Below are positions 38,600 through 46,760 of a stretch of DNA of 64,000 nucleotides, in pieces. This DNA comes from JAVBOW01 sp031550125. GTDB lineage: Bacteria > Bacteroidota > Bacteroidia > Bacteroidales > Rikenellaceae. Under the pieces are notes generated by a model. That model saw only the letters and a list, made by a program, of their open reading frames with translations. It was not told the DNA's origin and ran no database searches. The translations under genes were made by a program, and so were the position numbers. Location: positions 6,305-70,304 of the forward strand of contig JAVBOW010000026.1 in assembly GCA_031550125.1 (NCBI GenBank). The letters run 5' to 3'. Within the stretch, counting starts at the first letter, position 1, and the number at the start of each line of letters is the position of its first letter.

Positions 38600-38865
38600 A
38601 GCTCTATCGCGCCGCAGTTTACGAGTTTGTCTATCCACGCGCCTGCGTCGGCGGCGGCCCTCTCTGCGTCGATGCCGTAGCGCGCCACCAGCGCTCCGGC
38701 CACGTCGTCAGCCGAGAACTCCCTGCCCTGCAGGTCGTTCCAGAGCCATTCGGCCGAAGCGTTGAGCGAGATCAGGCGCGTCATGTCGGCTCCCGCCTTG
38801 CCTTGCATTATCACTACGCGCTCTCCTACGATGTCCCTTATCTTAAGTCCGTCTTTTATCCTCAT
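38596..38865 (-). CDS. PqqD-like protein (RiPP recognition element)
   Basis: This 89-residue protein fits the PqqD/RRE winged-helix fold: three N-terminal beta strands (LKIRDIVGERVVIMQG), LISLNASAEWLWNDLQGREFS and the DDVAGALVARYGID helix, then DAGAWIDKLVNCGAIEL. Standalone PqqD-like proteins bind leader peptides of ribosomally made peptides and present them to modifying enzymes. No precursor gene is visible in the neighbouring gaps. It starts 18 nt after the sulfatase stop and overlaps the nucleotidyltransferase gene by 4 nt. Confidence 0.82.
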   Translation of the reverse strand: MRIKDGLKIRDIVGERVVIMQGKAGADMTRLISLNASAEWLWNDLQGREFSADDVAGALVARYGIDAERAAADAGAWIDKLVNCGAIEL

Positions 38866-38883
38866 GATTGCCTGTTTATGCGG

Positions 38884-40269
38884 TTACTCTTCGTCCTGGG
38901 TTTTGCCTCCGCCCGGTTTTTTTGGCTGTTGGCGGTCGGCGCTCGCCCCTGGATCGTTCTGCTGCGCCATCCATGCCTTAAGTTCTTTAAGCAGTACGTC
39001 CTGCAGCGCGGCGTATTGCTCTCCGCCCGCCAGGTTGTTCATTTCGAACGGATCGGCCGTTATATCGTAAAGTTCGAACTCGGGACGGTGGTACCAGCGC
39101 TCCACCATCTTTTTGGCGTGTTCGTCCTGCGACGCCTTCCACGATATGAACCACGCGTTGTTTTCCACATGTTTTTCCTTGTATTGGGCCTCGGGCGTGA
39201 GGTTCCATATCAGGCGGTAGCGGCCGTTGCTGACGGCGCGGATGGGATAGGCCGGTCCTTCCGGTATGTTGGCGTGGAAGTGGAAGGCGTATTTACGGTG
39301 CGTGTCCGTCTTGCCCGTAAGCACCGGCGTCAGGTCGCGGCCGTCCATGTCGGCGGGCTTGCCTCCGGCCAGCGTGACTATCGTCGGCAGTATGTCTTCA
39401 TACTGCACTATGGCCTGCGCCACCGATCCGGGTTTGATGTGTCCGGGCCAGCGCGCTATCATGCCGGCGTGTACGCCCGGATACCAATTGGTCCATTTCG
39501 CCCCGGCTACCTGCGTCCCCTGTTCCGACAGGAAGAATATCAGCGTGTTGTCCATCAGTTTGCGCTTGCGCAGCATGGCCGTTATTTGGCCCACCTGTTT
39601 GTCAAGCAGCCCCACTTCGGCCATATATGCCACGTAGCCCTCGCGCATTTCGGGGGTATCGGCAAAGTTGGGCGGCAATTTTATGGTTTTGGGGTCGAAC
39701 ACAGAGCGGTCGCCGCCGGTCCATGGCGCATGTGGATTTATGGAGGCCACAACAAGGCAGAAAGGTTGGTCTTTATCCCTGTCCACGAATTTGGTTACGC
39801 CGTCCATCGTCCAGTCGGTCTTTGGTGAGGTGCAGCCCTTCGGGAAGCCGGGAATATCCTCGAACGGGAAACTGACGGCGGGGTTGACGTGCCATTTGCC
39901 CGACAGACCCACACGGTAGCCCAATTCGGCCATATAGACGGGCATGGTCTTTATTCCGTCCTTTATACGGCTGTGGTTGGGATAGCCCCCGTGGTGGTAG
40001 GGGTACATGCCGGTGTAGAGGCAGTGGCGCGTGGGACAGCTCATCGACACGGAATTGTAGGCGCGCTCGAAGCGCATCCCCTCGTCGGCCAACGCGTCTA
40101 TGTTGGGCGTCTTGTTGTTTTCGGCCCCATAGCATCCCAGGTTGTAGTAGCTTAGGTCGTCGGCTATGATAATAAGTATGTTGGGTTTTTCGGGCGTCGC
40201 GCCCAAGGCCGCCCCGGCCGGCAGCGCCGCGAGTCCCGAAGCCAGGGCCGCTATGTTGCGAGTGTTCAT
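38884..40269 (-). CDS. Exported Ser-type sulfatase (copy 2)
   Basis: This 461-residue sulfatase hydrolyses sulfate esters, probably of host or dietary glycans. A signal peptide covers about residues 1-23. The formylglycine site is S77-C78-P79-T80-R81 followed by HCLYTG, fitting S-x-P-x-R-x4-TG, so Ser77 would be converted by an anaerobic maturase (not in the window). Metal ligands are D37-D38 in IIADDLS and a C-terminal region with the ALLKELKAWMAQQ tail. It is a tandem paralogue of the 40303 gene (similar throughout), 33 nt downstream, and 18 nt upstream of the PqqD-like gene. The substrate is unknown. Confidence 0.88.
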   Translation of the reverse strand: MNTRNIAALASGLAALPAGAALGATPEKPNILIIIADDLSYYNLGCYGAENNKTPNIDALADEGMRFERAYNSVSMSCPTRHCLYTGMYPYHHGGYPNHSRIKDGIKTMPVYMAELGYRVGLSGKWHVNPAVSFPFEDIPGFPKGCTSPKTDWTMDGVTKFVDRDKDQPFCLVVASINPHAPWTGGDRSVFDPKTIKLPPNFADTPEMREGYVAYMAEVGLLDKQVGQITAMLRKRKLMDNTLIFFLSEQGTQVAGAKWTNWYPGVHAGMIARWPGHIKPGSVAQAIVQYEDILPTIVTLAGGKPADMDGRDLTPVLTGKTDTHRKYAFHFHANIPEGPAYPIRAVSNGRYRLIWNLTPEAQYKEKHVENNAWFISWKASQDEHAKKMVERWYHRPEFELYDITADPFEMNNLAGGEQYAALQDVLLKELKAWMAQQNDPGASADRQQPKKPGGGKTQDEE

Positions 40270-40302
40270 ATTTTCGGTATGTTAGATGGTTTACGCTTTT
40301 GG

Positions 40303-41691
40303 TTATCCTTTGCTCTCGTTTTGGGCTTTGGCCGCAGGACGTTCCTTGTCGGCCGCCGCTCCGGGATCTTTCTGCTCGGCCATCCATCCTTTCAGTGCCG
40401 AGAGAAGCTCCGCTTTCTTGGCCGCCAGGGAGGCTTCGCCTGCGAGGTTGTTCATTTCATACGGATCTTTCGATATGTCGTACAGCTCGAATTCGGGACG
40501 GTGGTACCAGCGCTCCACCATCTTTTTTGCGTGTTCGTCCGACGACTCTTTCCATGATATGAACCATGCGTTTTTCTCCACGTGTTTCTCCACATATTGC
40601 TTTTCTGGCGTCAGGTTCCATATGAGGCGGTAGCGTCCGTCGCTTACCGCGCGAATGGGGTAGGGAGGGCCTTCGGGTACGTTTGTGTGGGAGTGGAAGG
40701 CGTATTTTCGGTGGGTTTTGGCTTTGCCCGTAAGCACCGGCGTTATGTCGCGGCCGTCCATGTCTACTGGTTCGCCTCCCGCCAGCGTGACTATCGTGGG
40801 CAGTATGTCCTCATATTGCACTATGGCGTCGGTGCGCGAGCCTTTTTTTATCTTGCCCGGCCATGTGGCTATCATCGCCGCGTGTACCCCCGCGTTCCAG
40901 TTAGTCCATTTGGCTCCGCACGGCTGGCCTCCCTGCTCGGAAACGAAGATCACCAGCGTGTTCTCCCACAGGCCGTTCTTTTTGAGTATCTCTACCGCTT
41001 CGCCCACCTCCTGGTCGAGCAGGGTCACCTCGGCCATGTAGTTAGCGTATTGTTTGCGCATCTCTTCGGTGTCGCCCCAGTTGGGGGGCAGGACGAGCTT
41101 TGCGGGGTCGTAAACCGAAGGGTCGCCGCCAGTCCAGGGCGCGTGGGGATTGACCGAGGCCAGCACCATGCAGAAAGGCTGGCTGCTGTCGCGCAGGATG
41201 AATTCGCGCACTCCGGCAATGTCGTGCGAGGGGTCGAGCGTGGTGCAGTTGTCGGTAAATCCGGGTATTTTTTCGAAAGAGAATATCTTTTCGGGCTGTA
41301 CATGCCATTTGCCCGCCAGGCCGGCGCGGTAGCCCGCTTCGGTCATGTATACGGGCATGGTTTTGATATCGGGCCTCACGCGGCTGTGGTTGGCGTGGCC
41401 GCCGTTATGCATCGGATACATGCCTGTGTAGAGGCAGTGGCGCGTGGGGGTACTCATCGACACCGAGTTGTAGGCTTGCGTGAACAGCATCCCCTCCCCG
41501 GCCAGCGCGTCTATGTTCGGGGTTTTGTTGTTTACGGCCCCGTAGCAACCTATGTTGTAATAGTTGAGGTCGTCGGCGATTATTATCAGTACGTTGGGCT
41601 TTGCCTGCTGCGGTTTTGCCGCCGCCGCGCCGCCTGCCGCCGGCATTGCCGCCAGGCTTCCTGCTAAGACTATGAAATTCCGGTTGTTCAT
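40303..41691 (-). CDS. Exported Ser-type sulfatase (copy 1)
   Basis: This 462-residue paralogue of the adjacent sulfatase has a signal peptide (about 1-25), metal-binding DD (40-41) and the maturation site S80-T81-P82-T83-R84 followed by HCLYTG. The two copies share long near-identical stretches (for example NSVSMS, PTRHCLYTGMYP and WFISWK), indicating a tandem duplication with divergence enough to suggest different sulfated substrates. A TATTTTTG motif at 41727-41734 can drive this gene and, with no terminator in the gaps, possibly all seven genes down to 34490. It is divergent from the metalloprotease-like gene. Confidence 0.88.
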   Translation of the reverse strand: MNNRNFIVLAGSLAAMPAAGGAAAAKPQQAKPNVLIIIADDLNYYNIGCYGAVNNKTPNIDALAGEGMLFTQAYNSVSMSTPTRHCLYTGMYPMHNGGHANHSRVRPDIKTMPVYMTEAGYRAGLAGKWHVQPEKIFSFEKIPGFTDNCTTLDPSHDIAGVREFILRDSSQPFCMVLASVNPHAPWTGGDPSVYDPAKLVLPPNWGDTEEMRKQYANYMAEVTLLDQEVGEAVEILKKNGLWENTLVIFVSEQGGQPCGAKWTNWNAGVHAAMIATWPGKIKKGSRTDAIVQYEDILPTIVTLAGGEPVDMDGRDITPVLTGKAKTHRKYAFHSHTNVPEGPPYPIRAVSDGRYRLIWNLTPEKQYVEKHVEKNAWFISWKESSDEHAKKMVERWYHRPEFELYDISKDPYEMNNLAGEASLAAKKAELLSALKGWMAEQKDPGAAADKERPAAKAQNESKG

Positions 41692-41726
41692 TTGTTCGTT
41701 TGGTTTAATTATTGCAATGTACTATA

Positions 41727-41734
41727 CAAAAATA
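41727..41734 (-). promoter_or_regulatory. -7 element TATTTTTG of the sulfatase run
   Basis: TATTTTTG on the minus strand, 35 nt before the sulfatase ATG. No other consensus motif is apparent in the small gaps of the following six genes. Confidence 0.5.
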
Positions 41735-41747
41735 GAAATAAATATCG

Positions 41748-41755
41748 TAACTTTA
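41748..41755 (+). promoter_or_regulatory. -7 element TAACTTTA of the 41775 gene
   Basis: TAACTTTA, one base from consensus, 19 nt before the ATG. Confidence 0.4.
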
Positions 41756-41774
41756 TAATTTAATCGCAAACCCA

Positions 41775-42932
41775 ATGAAAGCAAAATTCACAGCCATAGC
41801 CGCGGCGCTCCTATGTACATATGCCGCGCAGGCCCAGACAGACTTCAAGCCCCTCTTCGACGACAATCTCGAAACTGCGTTTACCGGAACGTCGGGAGTA
41901 AACAATATTCCGCTGACGCCGCCCGCCCCTGGCGCGCCCCTGCAGAGTTACAGGATATTTTCCGGCGGCGGCGATCCTTCGTCCGATCCGGTCAAATGGA
42001 CGCTCAAAGGTTCGCGCAACGAAAAACACTGGAAAGAGATAGACTCGCGCGAGAATCAGAAGTTCCCGTCGCGCTACCAGGAGATACTCTGCGTCGTACC
42101 CGACCCGGAAGATTATGAATACTACATGCTTGAGATAGAGGCCGCCGACGGCAAACAGCTGTCCGTGTCCGAGATAAAGACGTCACAGTACAATCTGTGG
42201 GCCGGCTGGGAGGATTTCTTCTACCCCGAGGTTAACTTCGTGTCGGCCAATCCCGAGACCAAAGGGGCGCAGATATACGCCACTCTGGTGCAGGATCCGG
42301 CGGATTATATCAAATACCACTGCCAGCAGGTCTGCTCCATACTTTATAACAACGAATCCGATCCCATGCCCCGCGTGGAGAAGATCAACTACACGCTCAA
42401 GGAATTCGACGGCATATCGTCCAAAAGCGGCCAGCCACCCGTGGTGTCGGTCGTTTATTCCACCGTATGGGTGGAGCGGTCGGCGGCCAAATCGCTCTAT
42501 GAACTCGACCGCGAAACCCGCGGAGTCCTTTACCACGAACTCACGCACGCCTACCAGCACCAGCCCCAGGGGATAGGCAACTACAACACCAATAAGGAGT
42601 TCAGGGCATGTGTAGAGGGCATAGCCGACGCAGTTAGGGCGCAGGCCGGCCTGTTCGATATGTCTACCCGCAAACCCGGCGGCAACTGGCTGGACGGCTA
42701 CCGCACCACGGGCTTCTTCATCCAGTGGCTCACCACCAAAGATCCGGACGCCATACGCAACTTCCACCAGACGGTCTACGACTTGGGCATATGGAGTTTT
42801 GACAAGGCCATAAAGAGCATGTTCGGCTGGGAGGCCAGCATAGACGACATGTGGAACGAATACCAAACCTACCTTAAAGCCCAGGCTCCCGCCTCCAAGC
42901 CGGCCCTGAAGCCGGTTCCGGCAAACAGATAA
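41775..42932 (+). CDS. Secreted basic-secretory-protein-like metalloprotease
   Basis: This 385-residue protein has a signal peptide (about 1-20, ending AQA), an N-terminal F5/8-type (discoidin-like) beta domain of roughly 120 residues, then a basic secretory protein domain (PF04450 type) with the zinc motif HELTHAYQH (H254, E255, H258) and a downstream EGIADAVRAQAG helix supplying a third ligand in the family. It is probably secreted or periplasmic and acts on proteins or glycopeptides at the surface, as inferred from the domains. It has its own promoter motif and lies divergent from the sulfatases. Confidence 0.8.
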   Translation: MKAKFTAIAAALLCTYAAQAQTDFKPLFDDNLETAFTGTSGVNNIPLTPPAPGAPLQSYRIFSGGGDPSSDPVKWTLKGSRNEKHWKEIDSRENQKFPSRYQEILCVVPDPEDYEYYMLEIEAADGKQLSVSEIKTSQYNLWAGWEDFFYPEVNFVSANPETKGAQIYATLVQDPADYIKYHCQQVCSILYNNESDPMPRVEKINYTLKEFDGISSKSGQPPVVSVVYSTVWVERSAAKSLYELDRETRGVLYHELTHAYQHQPQGIGNYNTNKEFRACVEGIADAVRAQAGLFDMSTRKPGGNWLDGYRTTGFFIQWLTTKDPDAIRNFHQTVYDLGIWSFDKAIKSMFGWEASIDDMWNEYQTYLKAQAPASKPALKPVPANR

Positions 42933-42946
42933 CCTGCAGCCACACC

Positions 42947-42995
42947 ATATATGCGGCGAAGGCAGTCCTCTCCGGACTGCCTTCGTCGCATATAT
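42947..42995. terminator. Bidirectional hairpin between convergent genes
   Basis: A 22-bp stem (42947-42968 with 42974-42995; one G-U pair) between the metalloprotease-like gene and the 3' end of glyA. Confidence 0.85.
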
Positions 42996-43008
42996 TGTCT
43001 TCACCGCG

Positions 43009-44286
43009 CTACCAGGCGAAAAGCGGGTATTTCGACATTAGCGCATGGGCGTCTTTGGCCACGGCCTCTATCGTCGCCTGGTCGTCGGGGGCGGAGAGTA
43101 CGCGGTCTATCAGCTCCACTATCAGCTCCATTTCCGCCTCTTTGAGTCCGCGCGTGGTTATGGCCGGCGTACCCAGGCGTATGCCCGAGGTCTGGAACGG
43201 CGAGCGGGTGTCGAAAGGCACCATGTTTTTGTTGGCCGTTATTTCGGCTGCCACCAGCACCTGCTCCGCTTTTTTGCCTGTCAGTTCCGGGAATTTGGTG
43301 CGCAGGTCGACGAGCATAAGGTGGTTGTCCGTGCCGCCCGATATGATCTTGTAGCCGCGTTTGACCAGCGCTGCGGCCATCGCCGCGGCGTTTTTCTGCA
43401 CCTGCTTCTGGTAGTCTTTGTAGGCCGGGGCGAGTGCCTCGCCGAAAGCCACCGCCTTGGCCGCTATGACATGCTCCAGCGGGCCACCCTGCACGCCGGG
43501 GAAGACGGCCGAGTTGAGCATGGCCGACATCTTCTTTATCTCGCCTTTGGGCGTGGTAACTCCCCAGGGATTGTCGAACTCCTCGCCCATCAGTATTATG
43601 CCGCCGCGCGGGCCGCGGAGGGTCTTGTGGGTGGTGGACGTCACTATGTGGGCGTATTTGACGGGATTGTCCAGCAGTCCCGCCGCTATCAGTCCGGCGG
43701 TGTGGGCCATGTCTATGAGCAATATGGCTCCCACTTTGTCGGCTATATCCCTCATCCGGCGGTAGTCCCATTCGCGACTGTAGGCCGATGCGCCACCTAT
43801 TATCATTTTGGGCTTATGCTGAAGGGCCAGGGCCTCCATCTGGTCGTAATCCACCAGGCCGGAATCTTCCTTCACTTTGTATCCCACGGCATTGTAGAGC
43901 ATGCCCGACATGTTGACGGGCGAGCCGTGGGAAAGGTGTCCGCCGTGAGACAGGTCGAGGCCCAGGAACGTGTCGCCGGGTTTGAGTACGGCCATGAACA
44001 CCGCCATATTGGCCTGCGCGCCCGAGTGCGGCTGCACGTTGGCCCATTGCGCCCCATAGAGTTCGCACAGGCGGTCGATGGCCAGCTGCTCCACCTTGTC
44101 CACCACCTGGCAGCCGCCGTAGTAGCGTGCGCCGGGATATCCTTCGGCGTATTTGTTCGTCAGAACCGAACCCATGGCCTGCATGACCTGCTCGCTGACA
44201 AAATTTTCCGAGGCGATAAGCTCTATACCCCCCTCCTGGCGGCGTCTTTCTTCGGCTATCAGGTCGAATATCTTTGTGTCTTTCAT
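43009..44286 (-). CDS. glyA: Serine hydroxymethyltransferase
   Basis: GlyA interconverts serine and glycine with tetrahydrofolate and PLP, feeding one-carbon metabolism. The 425 residues show IELIASENFVSEQV, YPGARYYGGC, the PLP-lysine block TSTTHKTLRGPRGG and EFDNPWG. The ATG at 44286 (MKDTKIFDLI) is preferred because a TAACTTTG motif occupies 44308-44315 and an upstream in-frame ATG at 44310 would lie inside it. Monocistronic. Confidence 0.97.
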   Translation of the reverse strand: MKDTKIFDLIAEERRRQEGGIELIASENFVSEQVMQAMGSVLTNKYAEGYPGARYYGGCQVVDKVEQLAIDRLCELYGAQWANVQPHSGAQANMAVFMAVLKPGDTFLGLDLSHGGHLSHGSPVNMSGMLYNAVGYKVKEDSGLVDYDQMEALALQHKPKMIIGGASAYSREWDYRRMRDIADKVGAILLIDMAHTAGLIAAGLLDNPVKYAHIVTSTTHKTLRGPRGGIILMGEEFDNPWGVTTPKGEIKKMSAMLNSAVFPGVQGGPLEHVIAAKAVAFGEALAPAYKDYQKQVQKNAAAMAAALVKRGYKIISGGTDNHLMLVDLRTKFPELTGKKAEQVLVAAEITANKNMVPFDTRSPFQTSGIRLGTPAITTRGLKEAEMELIVELIDRVLSAPDDQATIEAVAKDAHALMSKYPLFAW

Positions 44287-44307
44287 CGTTGAAATGTTTT
44301 GGTGCGG

Positions 44308-44315
44308 CAAAGTTA
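44308..44315 (-). promoter_or_regulatory. -7 element TAACTTTG of glyA
   Basis: TAACTTTG on the minus strand, 21 nt before the glyA start. Confidence 0.6.
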
Positions 44316-44369
44316 CTCAATCCGGATGTTTTTGCAAAAGCGGCTGCTGCGCGGTTGCTATTTTTTTTC

Positions 44370-44377
44370 TACATTTG
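44370..44377 (+). promoter_or_regulatory. -7 element TACATTTG of the 44398 gene
   Basis: TACATTTG on the plus strand, 20 nt before the ATG. Confidence 0.55.
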
Positions 44378-44397
44378 TCTAAACTTTTCCCATCGCC

Positions 44398-45594
44398 ATG
44401 AAACGGACCGCGCTGCTAATCCTGCTCGTCTCATTTTTTATAGCCGTTCCCGCCGCTCTGTGCGCCGGCCCTGCCGGCGACCGTATCTCTTCCGATTCGC
44501 TGCGCAAGGCGGACAAACGCGCCGAAAAGAGCGTGGCCGGATTGAGGGATCGCCTGATAAGGCTGATCAACGAAGACCGGCCTGAAGACGCAGGCAGGAT
44601 ATGCGCCGAAACGATGCTGATGGCGCGTGAAGGCGAAACGCTGCCCTTCACGCGCACCGAGTTCATCTCTCTGATGATGTGGTCGCACTTCTACGATGTG
44701 GTCCTCGATTATGCGTCCGGTTACCGCGAGCCGCGTTGGCAGCGCGTCAGGTTTATGGAGTCGCGTTCCACCGGTCTGCTGAACGCCATAGGCAATATGG
44801 CCGAATATAAGGACAACCGTGCGAAACTCCTGCGCGACCTGGCGCTGAAGACCGACTCCGTGCAGTCGCAGTTCCTCGACATATTGACACAGTGGACGAT
44901 AAACGGACGCAGCGGCTTCGATCTCTCGTACCAGATGAAACGTATAGACGACTTCCGCGCGCGATATCCGGACTCGTCCTACGGCGAATTCCTCTCCTTC
45001 TATGCGTCCAACACCACCCGCGTGGCCCGCGACTGGTCGTCGGGCATCTCGGCGGGGCCTGGAGCGCTGGCGGTGTCGGGCAAGTTCGCCAACCACTGGC
45101 GTCTGGGCGGCGGAGCTAACCTGACTTTCGACTTTTTCCACCGCAACCTGTATATCGGTCCCGGGATACGGACCTTTTTCGCCAAAATAGATAATCCGGC
45201 CGGGATTTTCGATTTGGGCGACGATGCCGACGGCACATGGGTGAAGTCGATGGAATATTCTTTTTTCCTGTCGGGCGGCTACCGCATGCTCAACACGGGA
45301 CGCCTGGCCGTTACGCCCTATGTGTGCGGCGGGAGCGAGACGTTTTCATATGTGAATAAAGGCGGATACGGGAAATATGCCGGTTTCTCATCCTGGACCT
45401 ACGGCGGCGGCGTGCTGGTCGATTTTAATTTCGACCGGTCTGCGTCGTGGTACTCCTCCAAATACGGACTCAGGCTACGCTACTGCATAACCGGCGGCGG
45501 CGAATATCTTCCCGGCCTCTCTACCGTGACGCAATGCGCGTCGATAGAGTTCTTTATCCTCTCGCCCGTGTTTTTCCGCCCCGAGAACTGGTAG
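44398..45594 (+). CDS. Exported protein of unknown function with barrel-like C-terminus
   Basis: I do not recognise this 398-residue protein. It has a signal peptide (about 1-23, ending LCA), a helical, charged N-terminal half (about 30-210) and a C-terminal half (about 215-398) of alternating strands rich in Gly, Tyr and Phe (LGGGANLTFDFFHRNLYIG, GGGVLVDFNFD, YGLRLRYCITGG), consistent with an outer-membrane beta-barrel of about eight strands. The chain ends in aromatic residues (FFRPENW). It has its own promoter and is followed by fabG 74 nt downstream. Confidence 0.65.
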   Translation: MKRTALLILLVSFFIAVPAALCAGPAGDRISSDSLRKADKRAEKSVAGLRDRLIRLINEDRPEDAGRICAETMLMAREGETLPFTRTEFISLMMWSHFYDVVLDYASGYREPRWQRVRFMESRSTGLLNAIGNMAEYKDNRAKLLRDLALKTDSVQSQFLDILTQWTINGRSGFDLSYQMKRIDDFRARYPDSSYGEFLSFYASNTTRVARDWSSGISAGPGALAVSGKFANHWRLGGGANLTFDFFHRNLYIGPGIRTFFAKIDNPAGIFDLGDDADGTWVKSMEYSFFLSGGYRMLNTGRLAVTPYVCGGSETFSYVNKGGYGKYAGFSSWTYGGGVLVDFNFDRSASWYSSKYGLRLRYCITGGGEYLPGLSTVTQCASIEFFILSPVFFRPENW

Positions 45595-45630
45595 TTTCCG
45601 CCGCGTTGTCGCAACTTCTGCTTTTTGTAT

Positions 45631-45638
45631 TATCTTTG
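45631..45638 (+). promoter_or_regulatory. -7 element TATCTTTG of fabG
   Basis: TATCTTTG on the plus strand, 30 nt before the fabG ATG at 45669. Confidence 0.6.
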
Positions 45639-45668
45639 CAGGCAAAACAAACACAAAATAGAATCCAA

Positions 45669-46415
45669 ATGAAACTTCTCGAAGGAAAAGTGGCCGTAAT
45701 AACCGGCGCCGCCCGCGGCATCGGCAAGGCCATAGCCATGAAATTCGCCGAGCAGGGAGCCGCCGTGGCTTTCACCGACATCGCCGCCGACGAAAATTTC
45801 CTTAACACCGAAAAGGAACTCAACGCCCTGGGAGTGAAGGCCAAAGGCTACGCCTCGAACGCCGCCATATACGACGACGTTATGACGACGGTGGATAAGA
45901 TAATAGCCGATTTCGGCCGCATAGACGTGCTGGTGAACAACGCCGGCATAACCCGCGACAGCCTGCTCATGCGCATGACCGAGGCCCAGTGGGATCTGGT
46001 GATCAACATCAACCTCAAGAGCGCCTTCAACCTCACCAAGGCCGTACAGCCCCAGATGCTCAAGCAAAAAAGCGGTTCGATAATCAACATGTCGAGCGTG
46101 GTTGGCGTGTCGGGCAACGCCGGACAGAGCAACTATTCCGCTTCGAAAGCTGGCATGATAGGCTTCACCAAGTCGATAGCCCAGGAACTGGGATCGCGCA
46201 ATATACGCTGTAACGCCATCGCTCCCGGCTTCATAGTTACCGAGATGACCGCCCAGCTTCCCCAGGAAGTCCGCGACGAGTGGGCTAAAAAAATACCCCT
46301 GCGCCGCGGAGGAACACCCGAGGACGTTGCCAATACGGCCCTCTTCCTTGCCAGCGAACTTTCGTCGTACGTCAGCGGACAGGTCATCAACGTCTGCGGC
46401 GCAATGAATACCTGA
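45669..46415 (+). CDS. fabG: 3-oxoacyl-[ACP] reductase
   Basis: FabG is the NADPH-dependent SDR that reduces 3-oxoacyl-ACP in fatty-acid elongation. The 248 residues have the nucleotide loop GAARGIGKA, LVNNAGITRDSLLMRM, the catalytic Ser in MSSVVGVSGNAGQ and YSASKAG Tyr/Lys, and the C-terminal YVSGQVINVCGAM. These match true FabG rather than a generic SDR. The start at 45669 gives MKLLEGKVAVITG and lies after the promoter; the frame is open far upstream into the preceding gene. Its own terminator follows. Confidence 0.93.
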   Translation: MKLLEGKVAVITGAARGIGKAIAMKFAEQGAAVAFTDIAADENFLNTEKELNALGVKAKGYASNAAIYDDVMTTVDKIIADFGRIDVLVNNAGITRDSLLMRMTEAQWDLVININLKSAFNLTKAVQPQMLKQKSGSIINMSSVVGVSGNAGQSNYSASKAGMIGFTKSIAQELGSRNIRCNAIAPGFIVTEMTAQLPQEVRDEWAKKIPLRRGGTPEDVANTALFLASELSSYVSGQVINVCGAMNT

Positions 46416-46432
46416 TAAGGATTGCCGATCAC

Positions 46433-46476
46433 AAAAAACTGCCGGTCCCGAAATTTTTCGGGACCGGCAGTTTTTT
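46433..46476 (+). terminator. Intrinsic terminator of fabG
   Basis: A perfect 21-bp stem (46433-46453 with 46456-46476) beginning with an A run and ending with a T run. The remaining 46477-46581 shows nothing I can name. Confidence 0.9.
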
Positions 46477-46581
46477 ACCGACGCCCTTAGGCATACGGTC
46501 TTTTTCGCAGGTTGAAATGACCCGGCGCGGCAAAAATAACCGCTTTGGCGACGGAATGCTGTGTTTTCCGGGAAAAAACGT

Positions 46582-46589
46582 TATTTTTG
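46582..46589 (+). promoter_or_regulatory. -7 element TATTTTTG of tnaA
   Basis: TATTTTTG on the plus strand, about 200 nt before the tnaA ATG, which leaves an unusually long leader. Confidence 0.5.
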
Positions 46590-46603
46590 TAACCCGGAAT
46601 AAG

Positions 46604-46760
46604 AAACCGTTTAAAATTTCTCATTCTTGTTTTTTGAGGCTCATTTCGCCCCTGTTTACCCTGCCTTATCGTTAAACGGGATTTACTATTCGCTTCAAGG
46701 CGGGTTAAACAGGAGTGAAAATAGCCTCAAAATAACTCCGATAAGATACTTAAACGGTTT
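46604..46760 (+). promoter_or_regulatory. Structured 5' leader of tnaA, long nested hairpin
   Basis: Between the promoter and tnaA the RNA can fold on itself: an outer 11-bp perfect clamp (46604-46614 with 46750-46760) encloses a long imperfect stem (46630-46667 with 46697-46735) containing GAGGCT/AGCCTC and CTGTTTA/TAAACAG. There is no ATG in the leader, so a TnaC-like ATG-initiated leader peptide is not visible. A regulatory role, perhaps tryptophan-linked, is inference. Confidence 0.5.

Noticed and set aside
34490..38865. Calling the PqqD/nucleotidyltransferase/ABC/HprK/S26 run a lasso peptide cluster
   Set aside because: No asparagine-synthetase-like cyclase, no B2 protease and no precursor are present between the flanking genes, so only a RiPP-like accessory module can be supported.
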